64,000 bases of DNA from Curtobacterium sp. MCSS17_008 (GTDB lineage: Bacteria; Actinomycetota; Actinomycetes; Actinomycetales; Microbacteriaceae). The stretch covers positions 62,001-126,000 of the forward strand of contig NZ_QKSM01000005.1 in assembly GCF_003234185.1 (NCBI RefSeq). Reading direction: 5' to 3'. The position numbers were made by a program, and so were the translations under genes. The notes below the pieces were generated by a model, which searched no databases, was not told the origin of the DNA, and saw nothing but the letters and a program-made list of their open reading frames with translations. This document shows, piece after piece, positions 40,702 to 50,500 of the stretch (its first letter is position 1; each line of letters opens with the position of its first letter).

Positions 40702-40771
40702 CTGGGTACCGACCCGCACGGTCCGTCCCGAGGACCCGACGCAGCGCCGTCGCACCACCTCGTGAGGACCC

Positions 40772-41620
40772 ATGCACGCAGACCAGCACGCACCGCCCGG
40801 CGGGCACGACGACCACCTCGACCGCACCGTGCTGTCGGCGGACGGCACGCCCCTCGCGGTCGCCGAGGCGGGTTCCGGACCGGCCCTGGTCGTGGTCGGC
40901 GGCGCTTGGGACCACCACGGCACCCCGGCGGTCGACAAGGTCGTCGCGGCACTGCGCGACCGCTACCGGGTCGTCACGTACGACCGGCGCGGCCGTGGGG
41001 CGAGCGGGGACACCGCACCGTGGTCGATCGAGCGCGAGGTCGAGGACCTCGCGGCCGTCGCGGCTTCGATCGACGGGCCGGTCGACGCCGTCGGCTCGTG
41101 CGTCGGTGCGGGCGTCGTGTTGCGCGGGCTGGCAGCCGGCGTGCCGTTCGGTCGCGCCGTGCTCTGGGAACCGCCCTACCGTGCCACCGTCGACCCGCAC
41201 GGCGACGACGTGCTGTTCGCGGACTTCCTCGACGGGCACGTCGCAGCCGGCCGTCGTGCCCAGGCGGTGCGGGCGTTCCTCGCGCAGGTCCTCGGCGTCC
41301 CGATCCCGTACATCACCGCCGCGCGGCTGAAGCCCGGCCTGTGGCGGGCACTCCTCGCCGACGCGCACGTGCTGTCCCGCGACGTCCGGGTCCTCAACGG
41401 CCTGTCGGTGCCCGAGCGGGTGGCGGCGTCGGTCGGGGTGCCCGTCCTCGTGGCGTCCGGCGACGGCGGCCCGGAGTGGATGCGGGCGGCCGCGGTCGCG
41501 CTGGCCGAGTCGGTGCCCGGCTCGCAGCACCTCGTCGTTCCGGGGCAGGGACACGTGCCCGACCCGCGGGTGCTCCGGCAGCTCGTCGACCGGTTCTCCC
41601 GGATGCCCGCCGCGGAGTGA
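40772..41620 (+). CDS. Alpha/beta hydrolase with cysteine at nucleophile position
   Basis: A 282-residue alpha/beta hydrolase: oxyanion segment VVVGGAWDHHG, VVTYDRRGRGASGD, nucleophile elbow VGSCVGAG, acid in VLVASGDGGPEW and His in PGQGHVPDP. In the G-X-nucleophile-X-G elbow the central residue is C110 (G-S-C-V-G) where most relatives have Ser. Cys nucleophiles are known in dienelactone hydrolase, so activity is possible, but it is unusual for this group. Substrate unknown; it stands between ogt and a HAD gene. Confidence 0.85.
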   Translation: MHADQHAPPGGHDDHLDRTVLSADGTPLAVAEAGSGPALVVVGGAWDHHGTPAVDKVVAALRDRYRVVTYDRRGRGASGDTAPWSIEREVEDLAAVAASIDGPVDAVGSCVGAGVVLRGLAAGVPFGRAVLWEPPYRATVDPHGDDVLFADFLDGHVAAGRRAQAVRAFLAQVLGVPIPYITAARLKPGLWRALLADAHVLSRDVRVLNGLSVPERVAASVGVPVLVASGDGGPEWMRAAAVALAESVPGSQHLVVPGQGHVPDPRVLRQLVDRFSRMPAAE

Positions 41621-41669
41621 CGCGCTCCGCCGGCGCTGGTCGGCACGACAGGTGCGAGAGGATGGTGCG

Positions 41670-42542
41670 GTGACTGCTCCTCGCCTCGGCCTGCTGCTCG
41701 ACGTCGACGGACCCATCGCCAGCCCGGTGACCCGGACGATCGCGATCCCGTCCATCGTGGCGGACCTCGTCGCGCTCGCCGCCGAGGGCATCCCGATCGT
41801 CTTCAACACGGGTCGGAGCGACGCGTTCATCCGGCAGGAGGTCGTCGGTCCGCTCCTCGACGGCGGCCTCGCGGCCGGTGGCCGGGTGCACGCGGTGTGC
41901 GAGAAGGGCGCGGTGTGGTGCTCGATCGGCCCGCAGTACGAGGGCGGCATGAGCGACCTGACGATCGCCGAGGACCTCGCGCTGCCGCGGGACTACGCCG
42001 ACGAGATGCGTGAGCTGGTCCGCGAGGAGTACGCCGACCTGGTGTTCTTCGACGAGACGAAGCACGCGATGGTGTCGATCGAGCAGCGGGTCGAGGTCCC
42101 GAACGCCACGTACCTGGCGCGGCAGGCCGAGTTCGACGCGAAGGCGATGGCGGCCCTCGAACGGCGCGGTCTCGGCGTCCGCCGACTCGACGACGTGCGA
42201 CCGGACGCGGACGGCGCCGTGCAGTGGCGGGTCGACCCCACGATCATCTCGACCGACGTCGAGTCGGACCGGTCCGGCAAGGACATGGGCGCCGAACGTG
42301 CCCTCGAGCTGCTCGCGCACGACGGTGAGCTCCCGCGCACCTGGCGGACCGTCGGTGACTCGCGGAGCGACTACGCGATGGCCGACTGGCTGCACGCGAA
42401 CGGGCACGACGTCGCGCACGTCGACGTCCGTCCGTCCGACGGGGTGCCGGCGACGCCGTACCCGGTGCTCACCGCCCCCGAGGGCGTCATCCACGACGAG
42501 GCGGGCGCGCGCTTCCTGGCGGACTGGCGCCGCGGGGCCTGA
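41670..42542 (+). CDS. HAD-superfamily (type IIB-like) hydrolase
   Basis: A 290-residue HAD phosphatase: D11 and D13 in LLLDVDGPIAS, motif II in IVFNTGRSDAF, a C2-type cap, Lys in GKDMGAERALEL and the acidic motif VGDSRSDYAMADWL. The order and spacing fit the Cof/sucrose-phosphatase-like class. GTG 41670 is preceded by GAGGAT at 6-base spacing, a weak leaderless signal. Substrate unknown. Confidence 0.83.
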   Translation: MTAPRLGLLLDVDGPIASPVTRTIAIPSIVADLVALAAEGIPIVFNTGRSDAFIRQEVVGPLLDGGLAAGGRVHAVCEKGAVWCSIGPQYEGGMSDLTIAEDLALPRDYADEMRELVREEYADLVFFDETKHAMVSIEQRVEVPNATYLARQAEFDAKAMAALERRGLGVRRLDDVRPDADGAVQWRVDPTIISTDVESDRSGKDMGAERALELLAHDGELPRTWRTVGDSRSDYAMADWLHANGHDVAHVDVRPSDGVPATPYPVLTAPEGVIHDEAGARFLADWRRGA

Positions 42543-42582
42543 GCCGCACCGCGCCGGCCGCACGCCGACGGGCATCCCTGAC

Positions 42583-42597
42583 CCGCGCCTCCCGTCC
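42583..42597 (-). repeat. Dispersed motif copy GGACGGGAGGCGCGG
   Basis: Between the HAD gene and the APC transporter promoter, read on the minus strand. Confidence 0.6.
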
Positions 42598-42630
42598 GGA
42601 CGGCTGCCCGTACATCTGGCCCGGCACCGT

Positions 42631-42660
42631 TTGCGAGCCGGGGTGGTACACCAGTACCCT
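42631..42660 (+). promoter_or_regulatory. Promoter of APC transporter gene
   Basis: TTGCGA (42631-42636), 18 bases, TACCCT (42655-42660). The predicted transcript starts near 42667, leaving a short leader. An inverted pair GGTAC/GTACC (42645-42649, 42654-42658) straddles the -10. Confidence 0.45.
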
Positions 42661-42696
42661 CACGGGGTCCACCGCCAGACGATGACGGGATCCCCC

Positions 42697-44172
42697 ATGG
42701 CATCACCCCTCCGCATCAAGTCGATCGAGGCGTCCCTCGCCGACTCCGAGGAGCAGGGCCGTTCACTGAAACGGTCCCTCAAGACGTTCGACATCGCCGC
42801 GATGGGCATCGCGGTCGCCGTCGGCGCCGGCATCTTCTCGGTCGGCGCCAACGCCGCCGCGAACTTCGCCGGCCCGAGCGTCATCATCTCGTTCCTGCTG
42901 GCGGCCGTCACGTGCGGCCTGGCGATCATGTGCTACGCCGAGTTCGCCTCCACGATCCCGGTGGCCGGCTCCGCGTACACCTTCACCTACGCCACGATGG
43001 GCGAGCTGCTCGCGTGGATCGTCGGGTGGGACCTCATCCTCGAGACGCTCACCGCGAGCGCCGTCATCGCGAAGTACTGGGGCATCTACCTGAGCACCGC
43101 GTTCGGGGTGTTCGGCATCGACCTGCCGTCGACGATCCAGCTCGGCCCGATCGGCTTCACGTGGGGTCCGGTCCTCATCGTCGGCGTCTTCACCGTGCTG
43201 CTCGCGTTCGGCACGCGGCTGTCGTCGCGCGTCTCCGCCGTCATCACGGTCATCAAGGTCGCGATCGTCGTCTTCGTCATCGTCGCCGGCGCGTTCTTCG
43301 TCAAGGCCGCCAACTTCACGCCGTTCGTGCCGCCGGCGGAGCCGTCCAAGGGTGCCGAGGGCGGCGTGCTGACGCAGTCGCTCGTGTCCTTCGTGACCGG
43401 TCAGGCCCCGGCGCAGTACGGGGTCTTCGGCCTGCTCGCCGCGGCGTCGCTCGTGTTCTTCGCGTTCATCGGCTTCGACGTCGTCGCGACCAGCGCCGAG
43501 GAGACCGAGAACCCGCAGAAGACGCTGCCGCGCGGCATCTTCATCGGCCTCGGCATCGTGACGCTGCTCTACGTGGGCGTCAGCATCGTCATCACCGGCA
43601 TGGTGTCCTACCAGCGACTCGCCGACGAGGAGGCGCCGTCGCTCGCCTCGGCGTTCGACATCGTCGGGCTGCCCTGGGCGGCCGGCATCATCGCGATCGG
43701 GTCGCTCATCGGCCTGACCACCGTGGTGATGGTCCTGCTGCTCGGACTGTCCCGCATCGTGTTCTCGATGAGCCGTGACGGGCTGCTGCCCCGCTGGTTC
43801 TCGAAGACGAACCCGAAGACCCAGACCCCGGTGCGGGTGCAGGTCGTCGCGGGCATCGTCGTGGCGTTCATCGCCGGGTTCACCGCGGTCGACAAGCTCG
43901 AGGGCATGATCAACATCGGCACGCTGTCCGCGTTCGTGCTGGTGTCGATCGGGATCGTGGTGCTCCGGAAGAGCCGTCCGGACGCGCCGCGTGCCTTCCG
44001 GGTGCCGTTCTCGCCGGTGCTGCCGATCATCTCGGCGGTGCTGTGCTTCTGGCTCATGCTCAACCTCGAGGTCGAGACCTGGCTGCGGTTCATCGTGTGG
44101 CTGGCGATCGGCTTCGCGATCTACTTCGGCTACAGCCGTCGGCACAGCCGGGTGGGTCAGGGCCTGCAGTAG
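42697..44172 (+). CDS. Cationic amino acid/APC-family transporter
   Basis: A 491-residue APC transporter with about 12 helices. The head SPLRIKSIEASLADSEEQGRSLKRSL followed by DIAAMGIAVAVGAGIFSVGANAA is typical of the bacterial CAT-like (cationic amino acid transporter) family; GWDLILETLTASAVIAKYWG and FIGFDVVATSAEETENPQKTLPRGI are further marks. Import of basic or other amino acids is likely. ATG 42682 in frame is an alternative start nearer to the predicted transcript start. Confidence 0.88.
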   Translation: MASPLRIKSIEASLADSEEQGRSLKRSLKTFDIAAMGIAVAVGAGIFSVGANAAANFAGPSVIISFLLAAVTCGLAIMCYAEFASTIPVAGSAYTFTYATMGELLAWIVGWDLILETLTASAVIAKYWGIYLSTAFGVFGIDLPSTIQLGPIGFTWGPVLIVGVFTVLLAFGTRLSSRVSAVITVIKVAIVVFVIVAGAFFVKAANFTPFVPPAEPSKGAEGGVLTQSLVSFVTGQAPAQYGVFGLLAAASLVFFAFIGFDVVATSAEETENPQKTLPRGIFIGLGIVTLLYVGVSIVITGMVSYQRLADEEAPSLASAFDIVGLPWAAGIIAIGSLIGLTTVVMVLLLGLSRIVFSMSRDGLLPRWFSKTNPKTQTPVRVQVVAGIVVAFIAGFTAVDKLEGMINIGTLSAFVLVSIGIVVLRKSRPDAPRAFRVPFSPVLPIISAVLCFWLMLNLEVETWLRFIVWLAIGFAIYFGYSRRHSRVGQGLQ

Positions 44173-44188
44173 CGGCTGCCGAGGCAGC

Positions 44189-44251
44189 CGAACCACGAAA
44201 CCGACGTCAAACCAGCTCAACGGGCTGGTTCGACGTCGGTTTCCTGGTTCG
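44189..44251. terminator. 28-bp stem-loop between convergent genes
   Basis: Arms 44189-44216 and 44224-44251 pair over 28 bp with two mismatches; loop TCAACGG. It separates the APC transporter from lysE. Confidence 0.72.
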
Positions 44252-44266
44252 ATGCGGACCGCGCGG

Positions 44267-45049
44267 CTAGGCCCCGACGGCGAGCGCGACACCGAACGAC
44301 AGCATCACGACGGCGACGAGCCCGTCGAAGACCCGCCAGGTCAGCGGCTTCGCGAACAGCGGGCGGAGCAGTCGCCCGCCGAAGCCGAGCGCGCCGAACC
44401 ACAGGCAGCTCGCGACGACGGCGCCGACGGTCCACCACCAGCGGTCGTCGACGCCCTGCTGGTTGGCCACCGAGCCGAGGAACACGAGCGTGTCGAGGTA
44501 CACGTGCGGGTTGGCCCACGTGAACACGAGCATGGTCAGGACGGCCGCCCGCAGCGTCGGGACGGGAGGCGCGCCCCGCCTCGGCCCCGCCACCGCGGCC
44601 GTGCTCGTGGCCGGGCTCGTGGGCCCGTTCGCACCCGTGGCTGCGCTCGCACCCGTGGTCGCGCCTACGGTGGTCTGTGTGCCCGAGGCCGCCGCGGCCG
44701 GCACGACCACGCCGTCGTCGACCGCGTCCTCCTCGACCCGCATCACGTCCCCCGACGGGCGCAGTGCCCGGCGGGCCGCGAGCACCCCGTACACGACGAG
44801 GAACGCCGCGCCGACGAACCGCACCACCACGAGTGCGACGGGGAACCGTTCGACGACCACCCCGACGCCGAGCACGCCGGCCACGATGAGCACCGCGTCC
44901 GACACGGCACAGACGGCCACCGCGGCGGCGACGACCCGCACCGGAGCGCTGACCGCGAGGCGGAGCAGGTACGCGTTCTGCACCCCGATCGCGACGATCA
45001 GGGCGAGGCCGGTGCCGAGGCCGGCGAGCAGGGGGAGGAGTGCGGTCAC
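44267..45049 (-). CDS. lysE: LysE/ArgO-family amino acid exporter
   Basis: A 260-residue exporter of lysine/arginine: LLAGLGTGLALIVAIGVQNAYLLRLAV (helix 1 with the GxQNAxxL motif), then AVSDAVLIVAGVLGVG, and the second half TMLVFTWANPHVYLDTLVFLGSVA. Between helices 3 and 4 is a long polar linker of about 80 residues (Thr/Ala/Gly/Ser-rich), longer than usual; the DNA of this linker contains GGACGGGAGGCGCG, a motif dispersed in intergenic regions here. The GTG start is supported by TAGCGT 7 bases upstream. It is divergent from the LysG-type regulator, the classic pair. Confidence 0.9.
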   Translation of the reverse strand: MTALLPLLAGLGTGLALIVAIGVQNAYLLRLAVSAPVRVVAAAVAVCAVSDAVLIVAGVLGVGVVVERFPVALVVVRFVGAAFLVVYGVLAARRALRPSGDVMRVEEDAVDDGVVVPAAAASGTQTTVGATTGASAATGANGPTSPATSTAAVAGPRRGAPPVPTLRAAVLTMLVFTWANPHVYLDTLVFLGSVANQQGVDDRWWWTVGAVVASCLWFGALGFGGRLLRPLFAKPLTWRVFDGLVAVVMLSFGVALAVGA

Positions 45050-45056
45050 GGACCCG

Positions 45057-45062
45057 ACGCTA
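45057..45062 (-). promoter_or_regulatory. -10 hexamer TAGCGT, leaderless start of lysE
   Basis: Minus strand TAGCGT, 7-base spacer, GTG at 45049. Confidence 0.5.
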
Positions 45063-45096
45063 CGAGCGGCCCGTGATCCAGTCCAGCTCACGTTCC

Positions 45097-45120
45097 TGCA
45101 GCACCGTAAGCTCTGCTGCA
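45097..45120 (+). promoter_or_regulatory. Candidate LysG operator overlapping regulator promoter
   Basis: TGCAGCA (45097-45103) and TGCTGCA (45114-45120) form a perfect 7-bp dyad with a 10-base gap. TAAGCT (45107-45112) inside it, plus 7 bases to the ATG at 45120, is the leaderless promoter. LysR-type regulators bind such dyads and repress themselves. Confidence 0.5.
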
Positions 45121-46040
45121 TGCTCCGGCTGCAGCGGGACCACCTCGAGACGCTCCTCGCAGCCGTCGACCACGGCACCCTCGACGCCGCCGCTCGAGCG
45201 CTCGCGATCACGCCCTCCGCGGTGTCGCAGCGCATCAAGGCGATGGAGCAGCAGCTCGGACGGGTGCTCCTCCAGCGCACCACACCGGTGGCGCCGACCG
45301 CGGACGGCGAGGTCGTGCTCCGTCACGCCCGGCAGGCTCGTCTGCTCGACGACGAGACCGCCCGTGCGCTCGGGGCGGTCGGGGACGACGACGCCCCGGT
45401 CGTGCCGTCGATCCCGCTCGCGGTGAACGCGGACTCCCTCGGAACGTGGTTCCTCGACGCCCTCGCCCTGGTCCGGGCCGACACCGAGGTGGTGTTCGAC
45501 CTGCACCGCGAGGACCAGGACCGGACCGCCGAGCTCCTGCGCGCCGGCACCGTGATGGCGGCCGTGACCGCCGAGTCCGACCCGGTGCAGGGGTGCTCGT
45601 CGGTCCCGCTCGGGATCGACCGCTACCGAGCCGTCGCGTCACCGGCGTTCGTCGACCGGTACCTCGCCGGCGCGGACACCGAGCGGCGCATGACGACCCG
45701 GCTCGACGCGGTGCCGCTCGTCGACTACGACCGCGACGACGACCTGCAGCAGGGGTACCTCCGTCGGGTCCTCGGGCACGCACCGCGAGGACCCCGGCAC
45801 TTCGTCCCGACCTCGGCGGACTTCGCCCGGGCGGTCTCGCTCGGGTTCGGGTGGGGGATGCTGCCCGAGGCCCAGTGCCTCGAGGGTCTGCGGTCCGGAT
45901 CGCTCGTCGAGCTCACCCCGGGGCGCCGGGCCGACGTCGCACTGTGGTGGCAGCGGTGGAACCTGGCGTCACCGCTGCTCGAACGGGTGACCGCGGCCGT
46001 GCGGGCCACGGCGCGCGAACGACTGCACCAGGCGACCTGA
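45120..46040 (+). CDS. lysG: LysG/ArgP-type LysR transcriptional regulator
   Basis: A 306-residue LysR-family activator. HTH: LQRDHLETLLAAVDHGTLDAAARAL, TPSAVSQRIKAMEQQLGRVLLQRT. Effector region: VNADSLGTWFLDALA, GTVMAAVTAESDPVQGCSSVPLG and FVPTSADFARAVSLGFGWGMLPEAQ are characteristic of ArgP/LysG, which senses lysine, arginine or histidine and activates the divergent lysE/argO exporter. A dyad at 45097-45120 overlaps its promoter. Confidence 0.92.
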   Translation: MLRLQRDHLETLLAAVDHGTLDAAARALAITPSAVSQRIKAMEQQLGRVLLQRTTPVAPTADGEVVLRHARQARLLDDETARALGAVGDDDAPVVPSIPLAVNADSLGTWFLDALALVRADTEVVFDLHREDQDRTAELLRAGTVMAAVTAESDPVQGCSSVPLGIDRYRAVASPAFVDRYLAGADTERRMTTRLDAVPLVDYDRDDDLQQGYLRRVLGHAPRGPRHFVPTSADFARAVSLGFGWGMLPEAQCLEGLRSGSLVELTPGRRADVALWWQRWNLASPLLERVTAAVRATARERLHQAT

Positions 46041-46128
46041 GCCTCCGGCGCCCACGGATCCCCACCCGAGCGGTCCGGTGCCCTTCGCTTCCCGGACGGC
46101 GCTGAGGAGCTGCACGGGTACCGGGGCC

Positions 46129-46134
46129 TACCGT
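46129..46134 (+). promoter_or_regulatory. -10 hexamer TACCGT, leaderless start at 46142
   Basis: TACCGT, 7-base spacer, ATG at 46142. Confidence 0.5.
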
Positions 46135-46141
46135 CCACGGC

Positions 46142-46639
46142 ATGACCACGCGAGCCAAGTCCGCCACGGCGCTGCTCGGCGCTGCCACCCTCGCCCTCCT
46201 CCTGACGGCGTGCGACCCGGGCGGCGCCCAGAACATCAACCCGGTCGGCAAGGTCCCCGGGGAGGAGGAGCCGTCGCGGTCGGTGGAGTGCGCGGTCGCG
46301 TCGAGCGCCGCCGTCGACGCCATCGGCACCGCGGTCGGTCCGCACGACACCACCGAGTTCGCGAACGTCGCCGAGGGTGACGGCGGCTGGTACCTCGCCA
46401 CGTCGATCGTGCCGTCGGACAGCAAGGACGCGAACGACGACGAGCTCACGATCTGGGCGACCACCTCGGACCCGACCGCCGACGACTGGGACGGCACGAT
46501 CTACGCCGTGAACGAGAACGCGAAGGAGGCGACCTCGGACGAGTCGCAGTCCGCCTCGCCGGCGCCGAGCTCCTTCAGCGCCGACTCCGACGCGGCGAAG
46601 CGCGCCGAGAGCTGCGCGGTCGAGGCCGCCGACCGCTGA
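46142..46639 (+). CDS. Putative lipoprotein of unknown function (165 aa)
   Basis: Signal peptide SATALLGAATLALLLTAC with lipobox LTAC, then a 140-residue acidic domain with SVECAVASSAAVDAIGTAVG, DGGWYLATSIVPSD and DELTIWATTSD, ending with RAESCAVEAADR; the two Cys may form a disulfide. No family recognised. It begins with a leaderless promoter and ends 12 bases from the convergent nei gene. Confidence 0.75.
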   Translation: MTTRAKSATALLGAATLALLLTACDPGGAQNINPVGKVPGEEEPSRSVECAVASSAAVDAIGTAVGPHDTTEFANVAEGDGGWYLATSIVPSDSKDANDDELTIWATTSDPTADDWDGTIYAVNENAKEATSDESQSASPAPSSFSADSDAAKRAESCAVEAADR

Positions 46640-46651
46640 ACCCGTCCCTGG

Positions 46652-47431
46652 TCAGGTCTGGCAGCGCGGGCACCAGTAGGTGTCGCGCAGTGTGAGCTCC
46701 GAGTCGCCGAGCTCGCCCCGACGGATCGGTGTCCCGCACCGCAGGCAGGGCCTGCCGGCGCGGCCGTAGACCCAGAAGCGCCGTCCGGGTCGGTCGACGC
46801 CGGTCGTGACGCGGTTGCTCCGGTCGCGGTTCATCGTGATGAGCCGGTGCGACAGCGCGACCACCCGCGCCGGGTCCTGCACCTGTCCGACGGGTCGCGT
46901 CGGCAGGACGCCCCGCAGGAAGCAGAGCTCGTTCCGGTACACGTTGCCGAGGCCGGCCAGCACGCGCTGGTCGAGCAGCGCGAGCCCGATCGCGCGTTCC
47001 GCGTCCGCCGTCAGGTTCTCGAGCGCCCGGTCGGCGTCCCAGTCCGGACCGAGCAGGTCGGGGCCGAGGTGCCCGACGACCTCGGACTCCTGGTCGCGCG
47101 GCACGACCTCGAGCACGCCGAGCGTGAAGCCCACGGTCGAGACGTCGGCCGCGTCGAGCACCGCCCGGGCCTGGTGCGCCGGTCGTCGCCAGCGCTCCCC
47201 GGGGGCGTAGACGTCCCACCGGCCCTCCATCTTCAGGTGCGAGTGCACGGTGAGGTCGCCGATGCGGTGCAGCAGGTGCTTGCCGCGCGGGACGACCTCG
47301 TCGACGGTGCGCCCGACCAGGTCGAGGGTCGCGAACGCGGGGACGCGGAAGTCCGAGCGGGTCAGGACCTTTCCCGCCAGCGCGGTGTGCAGGCGTCGGG
47401 CAGCGCGGAAGACGGTGTCACCCTCGGGCAC
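46652..47431 (-). CDS. nei: Endonuclease VIII-like DNA glycosylase (Fpg/Nei)
   Basis: A 259-residue Fpg/Nei glycosylase for oxidised bases. After removal of Met the N-terminal Pro-Glu (PEGDTVFRAARRLH) forms the active site; GRTVDEVVPRGKHLLHRI holds the catalytic Lys, LLDQRVLAGLGNVYRNELCF the H2TH helix, and the C-terminal zinc finger reads CLRCGTPIRRGE ... YWCPRC. PEGDT is the actinobacterial Nei2-type start. GTG start has AGGTG/GGAGG upstream. It lies next to the Lhr helicase gene. Confidence 0.93.
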   Translation of the reverse strand: MPEGDTVFRAARRLHTALAGKVLTRSDFRVPAFATLDLVGRTVDEVVPRGKHLLHRIGDLTVHSHLKMEGRWDVYAPGERWRRPAHQARAVLDAADVSTVGFTLGVLEVVPRDQESEVVGHLGPDLLGPDWDADRALENLTADAERAIGLALLDQRVLAGLGNVYRNELCFLRGVLPTRPVGQVQDPARVVALSHRLITMNRDRSNRVTTGVDRPGRRFWVYGRAGRPCLRCGTPIRRGELGDSELTLRDTYWCPRCQT

Positions 47432-47511
47432 GGTGCACCTCCGCTCCGGCTCGTCCGTGCGCCCGTGTCGCGTCCCGTGCGCGAGAGGGCGGCCGGGAGG
47501 GCCTGGTCGCC

Positions 47512-50500
47512 TCAGACACGCAGCCGCAGTCCCTGCGGGGTCGCCGTGAAGCCCGCCTCGCGCAGCGCTGATCCGAGTGGCGTCTCCAGCACGAAGTCGC
47601 CGTCGACGCGCTCCACCGCGAGCTTCCGCAGACCCGTGCGCACCGTGGTGGCGAGGGACCGTGCCGCGACCGCGAGGTCGGCCGGGTCGTCGGTGAAGGT
47701 CAGCACCGACTTGCCCCCGCGCTCGACGTAGACCGCGAGCCGTCCGTCGACGGTCGTCACGAGCGCCCCCGCCTTGCGGCCGGGTCGGTGCCCGCGGCCG
47801 GTCGTCGCGGCGGACGGTGTGGTCGCGTCCGGGGCGGCCCCGCTTCCCGTGCCGGTGCCGGCACCGGAGTCGGCCGGGGCGTCCTCCGACGGCCAGGGCA
47901 GCGCAGCGCCGTACGGGTTCGCCGGGTCGGTCGCCGCGAGCGTCAGGGCCTGGCGCTCCCGGTCCGGGTCGGTGCGTTCGTCGTCGTCGAGGTCGCGCGC
48001 GTACGTGCGGAGCCGATCGATCGTCGGCCCGGTCGCGAACTGCGCCGCCCCGAGGCCCTCGACGAAGTACCCGCGCCGCGCGCGGCCGGACTCCTCGAAG
48101 CGGCTGAGCACCCGGTACACGCCGGCGAACCCGCCGCGGACGCCCTCGACCTGCACCGCACCGCGCGTGACGACGCCGTACCGCTCGAGCAGCTGTTCGG
48201 CGGTGGCGGCCGCGCGCAGCGTCGAGTCGGACTCGGCGAGCGGCAGGAGCGACCAGCGACCGCCGACCGAGGGCGGCCCGGACTGCGACGGCAGCGTCGG
48301 GCGTCGACGCCCGCGGTACGCCCGCGTCCGTGACGTGCTCGTCGCCTTCGCCCCGCCGCCGAGCATCGCCCGGAGCGGCGCGAACGTGTCGTTCGTGATC
48401 TGCCCGGCCCAGACGAGGTCCCACAGGGCGGTCGTCAGCGCCCGGTCGTCCGTGCTGCCGACGGCCTGTCCGAGCTGGCGGAAGAAGTACGCGCCGCCGC
48501 CGGCCAGGGCGCCGAGCACGTCACGCTGCAGCTCGGTGGTGTCGTCCCCGGCGGGTTCGGCCAGCGTCGTGGACGCCGTCTCGGCCAGGTGCAGCCGCAC
48601 CCACCCGTCGTTCCCCGGGAGCGTCCCACCGCCGGACCACAGGACCTCGCCCGTCGCGGTGAGCTCGTCGAGCATGCTCGTCGAGTAGTCGCTCACGCGG
48701 GACGGCAGCACGAGGGTCTCCCAGGCGCTGGCAGGCAGGGCGACACCGGCGAGCTGGTCGATCACCTGCAGGACGCCGTCCACCCCACGGAGGCCGCCGC
48801 GCGTGCCGAGTGCCTGCACGTGCTGCCACGCGGGCAGGAACCGGGCGAGGGCGTCGGCGGACACCGGCTCGACCTCGTGCCGGAGCGCCGCGAGCGACTT
48901 CGTGCGGATGCGACGCAGGACCTCGGCGTCGCACCACTCCGCGCCCTGGCGGTCCGGGCGGAACTCGCCCTCGACCACGCGGCGGTCGGCGACCAGCCGT
49001 CGCAGCGTGTCCTGCACGACGGCGACGCCGAGACCCAGGCGACTCGCGGCCTCCTGGGCGGAGAACGGACCGTGCGACCGCGCGTACCGGCCGACCAGGT
49101 CGCCGAGCGGATCGGCGACGGGCTCGACGAAGGCCGTCGGCACGCCGATCGGGAGCGGGACGCCGAGGGCGTCGCGCAGGCGGGAGGCATCCTCGATGAC
49201 GGACCAGCGTGTCGCACCGCCCTGCGTGAACGACAGCACGCGGCGGTCGCGCTCGAGCGTCTCGAGTGCCGCCCTGACCGTCTCGGCCGCACCGCCCGGG
49301 CCGTCGGCCGCGGCGTCCGCCACCCAGCTGCGGGCGACGAGCTCGGGCAACTCGAGGGCACCGACGAGCCGCAGCACGTCGACGAGTCCCTCGGCGTCGC
49401 GGGCGCGACGGTCGGGGGAGAGCCGCTGCAGGTCGCGTTCCACGGACGCGATGACGGCGGGGTCGAGGAGCTCGCGCAGCTCGGCGCGTCCGAGCAGTTC
49501 GCCGAGCAGGGTCGAGTCGAGCGACAGCGCCGCCGCCCGACGTTCCGCCAGGGGCGAGTCACCCTCGTACATGAACGCCGCGACGTACCCGAACAGGATC
49601 GACCGGGCGAAGGGCGACGGCTGCTCGGTCTCCCGTTCGACCAGCCGGATGCGACGCTCGGCGATCTGGTCCGAGATGCCGAGCAGCGCCGGGACGTCGT
49701 ACACGTCCTGCAGGACCTCGCGCACGGTCTCGAGCACGATCGGGAACGTCGGGTACTTCCGGGCGACCTCGAGCAGCTGCGACGCCCGCTGGCGCTGCTG
49801 CCAGAGCGGGGACCGCTGCCCGGGGTTCCGGCGCGGCAGGAGCAGGGCCCGCGCCGCGCACTCGCGGAACCGGGCGGCGAAGAGCGCCGAGCCCCCGACC
49901 TCGTCGGTGACCAGGGCCTCGAGGTCGTCGCGCTCGAAGACGAACAGGTCGGCTCCGGGCGGCTCGGCGTCGGTCTCCGGGATGCGGACGACGATGCCGT
50001 CGTCGGCCGCCATCGCGTCGCCGTCGATCCCGTGACGCTCGCGCAGCCGGGCGCCGACCGCCAGGGCCCACGGCGCGTGCACCTGCATGCCGTACGGCGA
50101 GTGCAGGATGAGCCGCCAGTCGCCGAGCTCGTCGCGGAAGCGCTCGACCACGAGCGTCGTGTCGTTCGGTACGTGGCCGGTCGCCGCGCGCTGGTCGCGC
50201 AGGAAGGTCAGCAGGTTCGTCACCGCGCGCTCGTCCAGGCCGCCAGCGGCGACCCGGGCGCGAGCGTCCTCGTCGGACGCCGCGTCGACCTCGCGCACGA
50301 AGGCCCCGGTGGCGCGGCCGAGCTCGGCGGGCCGACCGATGCCGTCGCCCTTCCAGAACGGCACCCGCCCGGGCTGTCCGAACGCCGGGCTGACGATCAC
50401 GCGGTCGTGCGTGATCTCCTCGATCCGCCAGCTCGTGGCGCCGAGGGCGAAGACGTCCCCGACGCGGGACTCGTAGACCATCTCCTCGTCGAGCTCGCCG

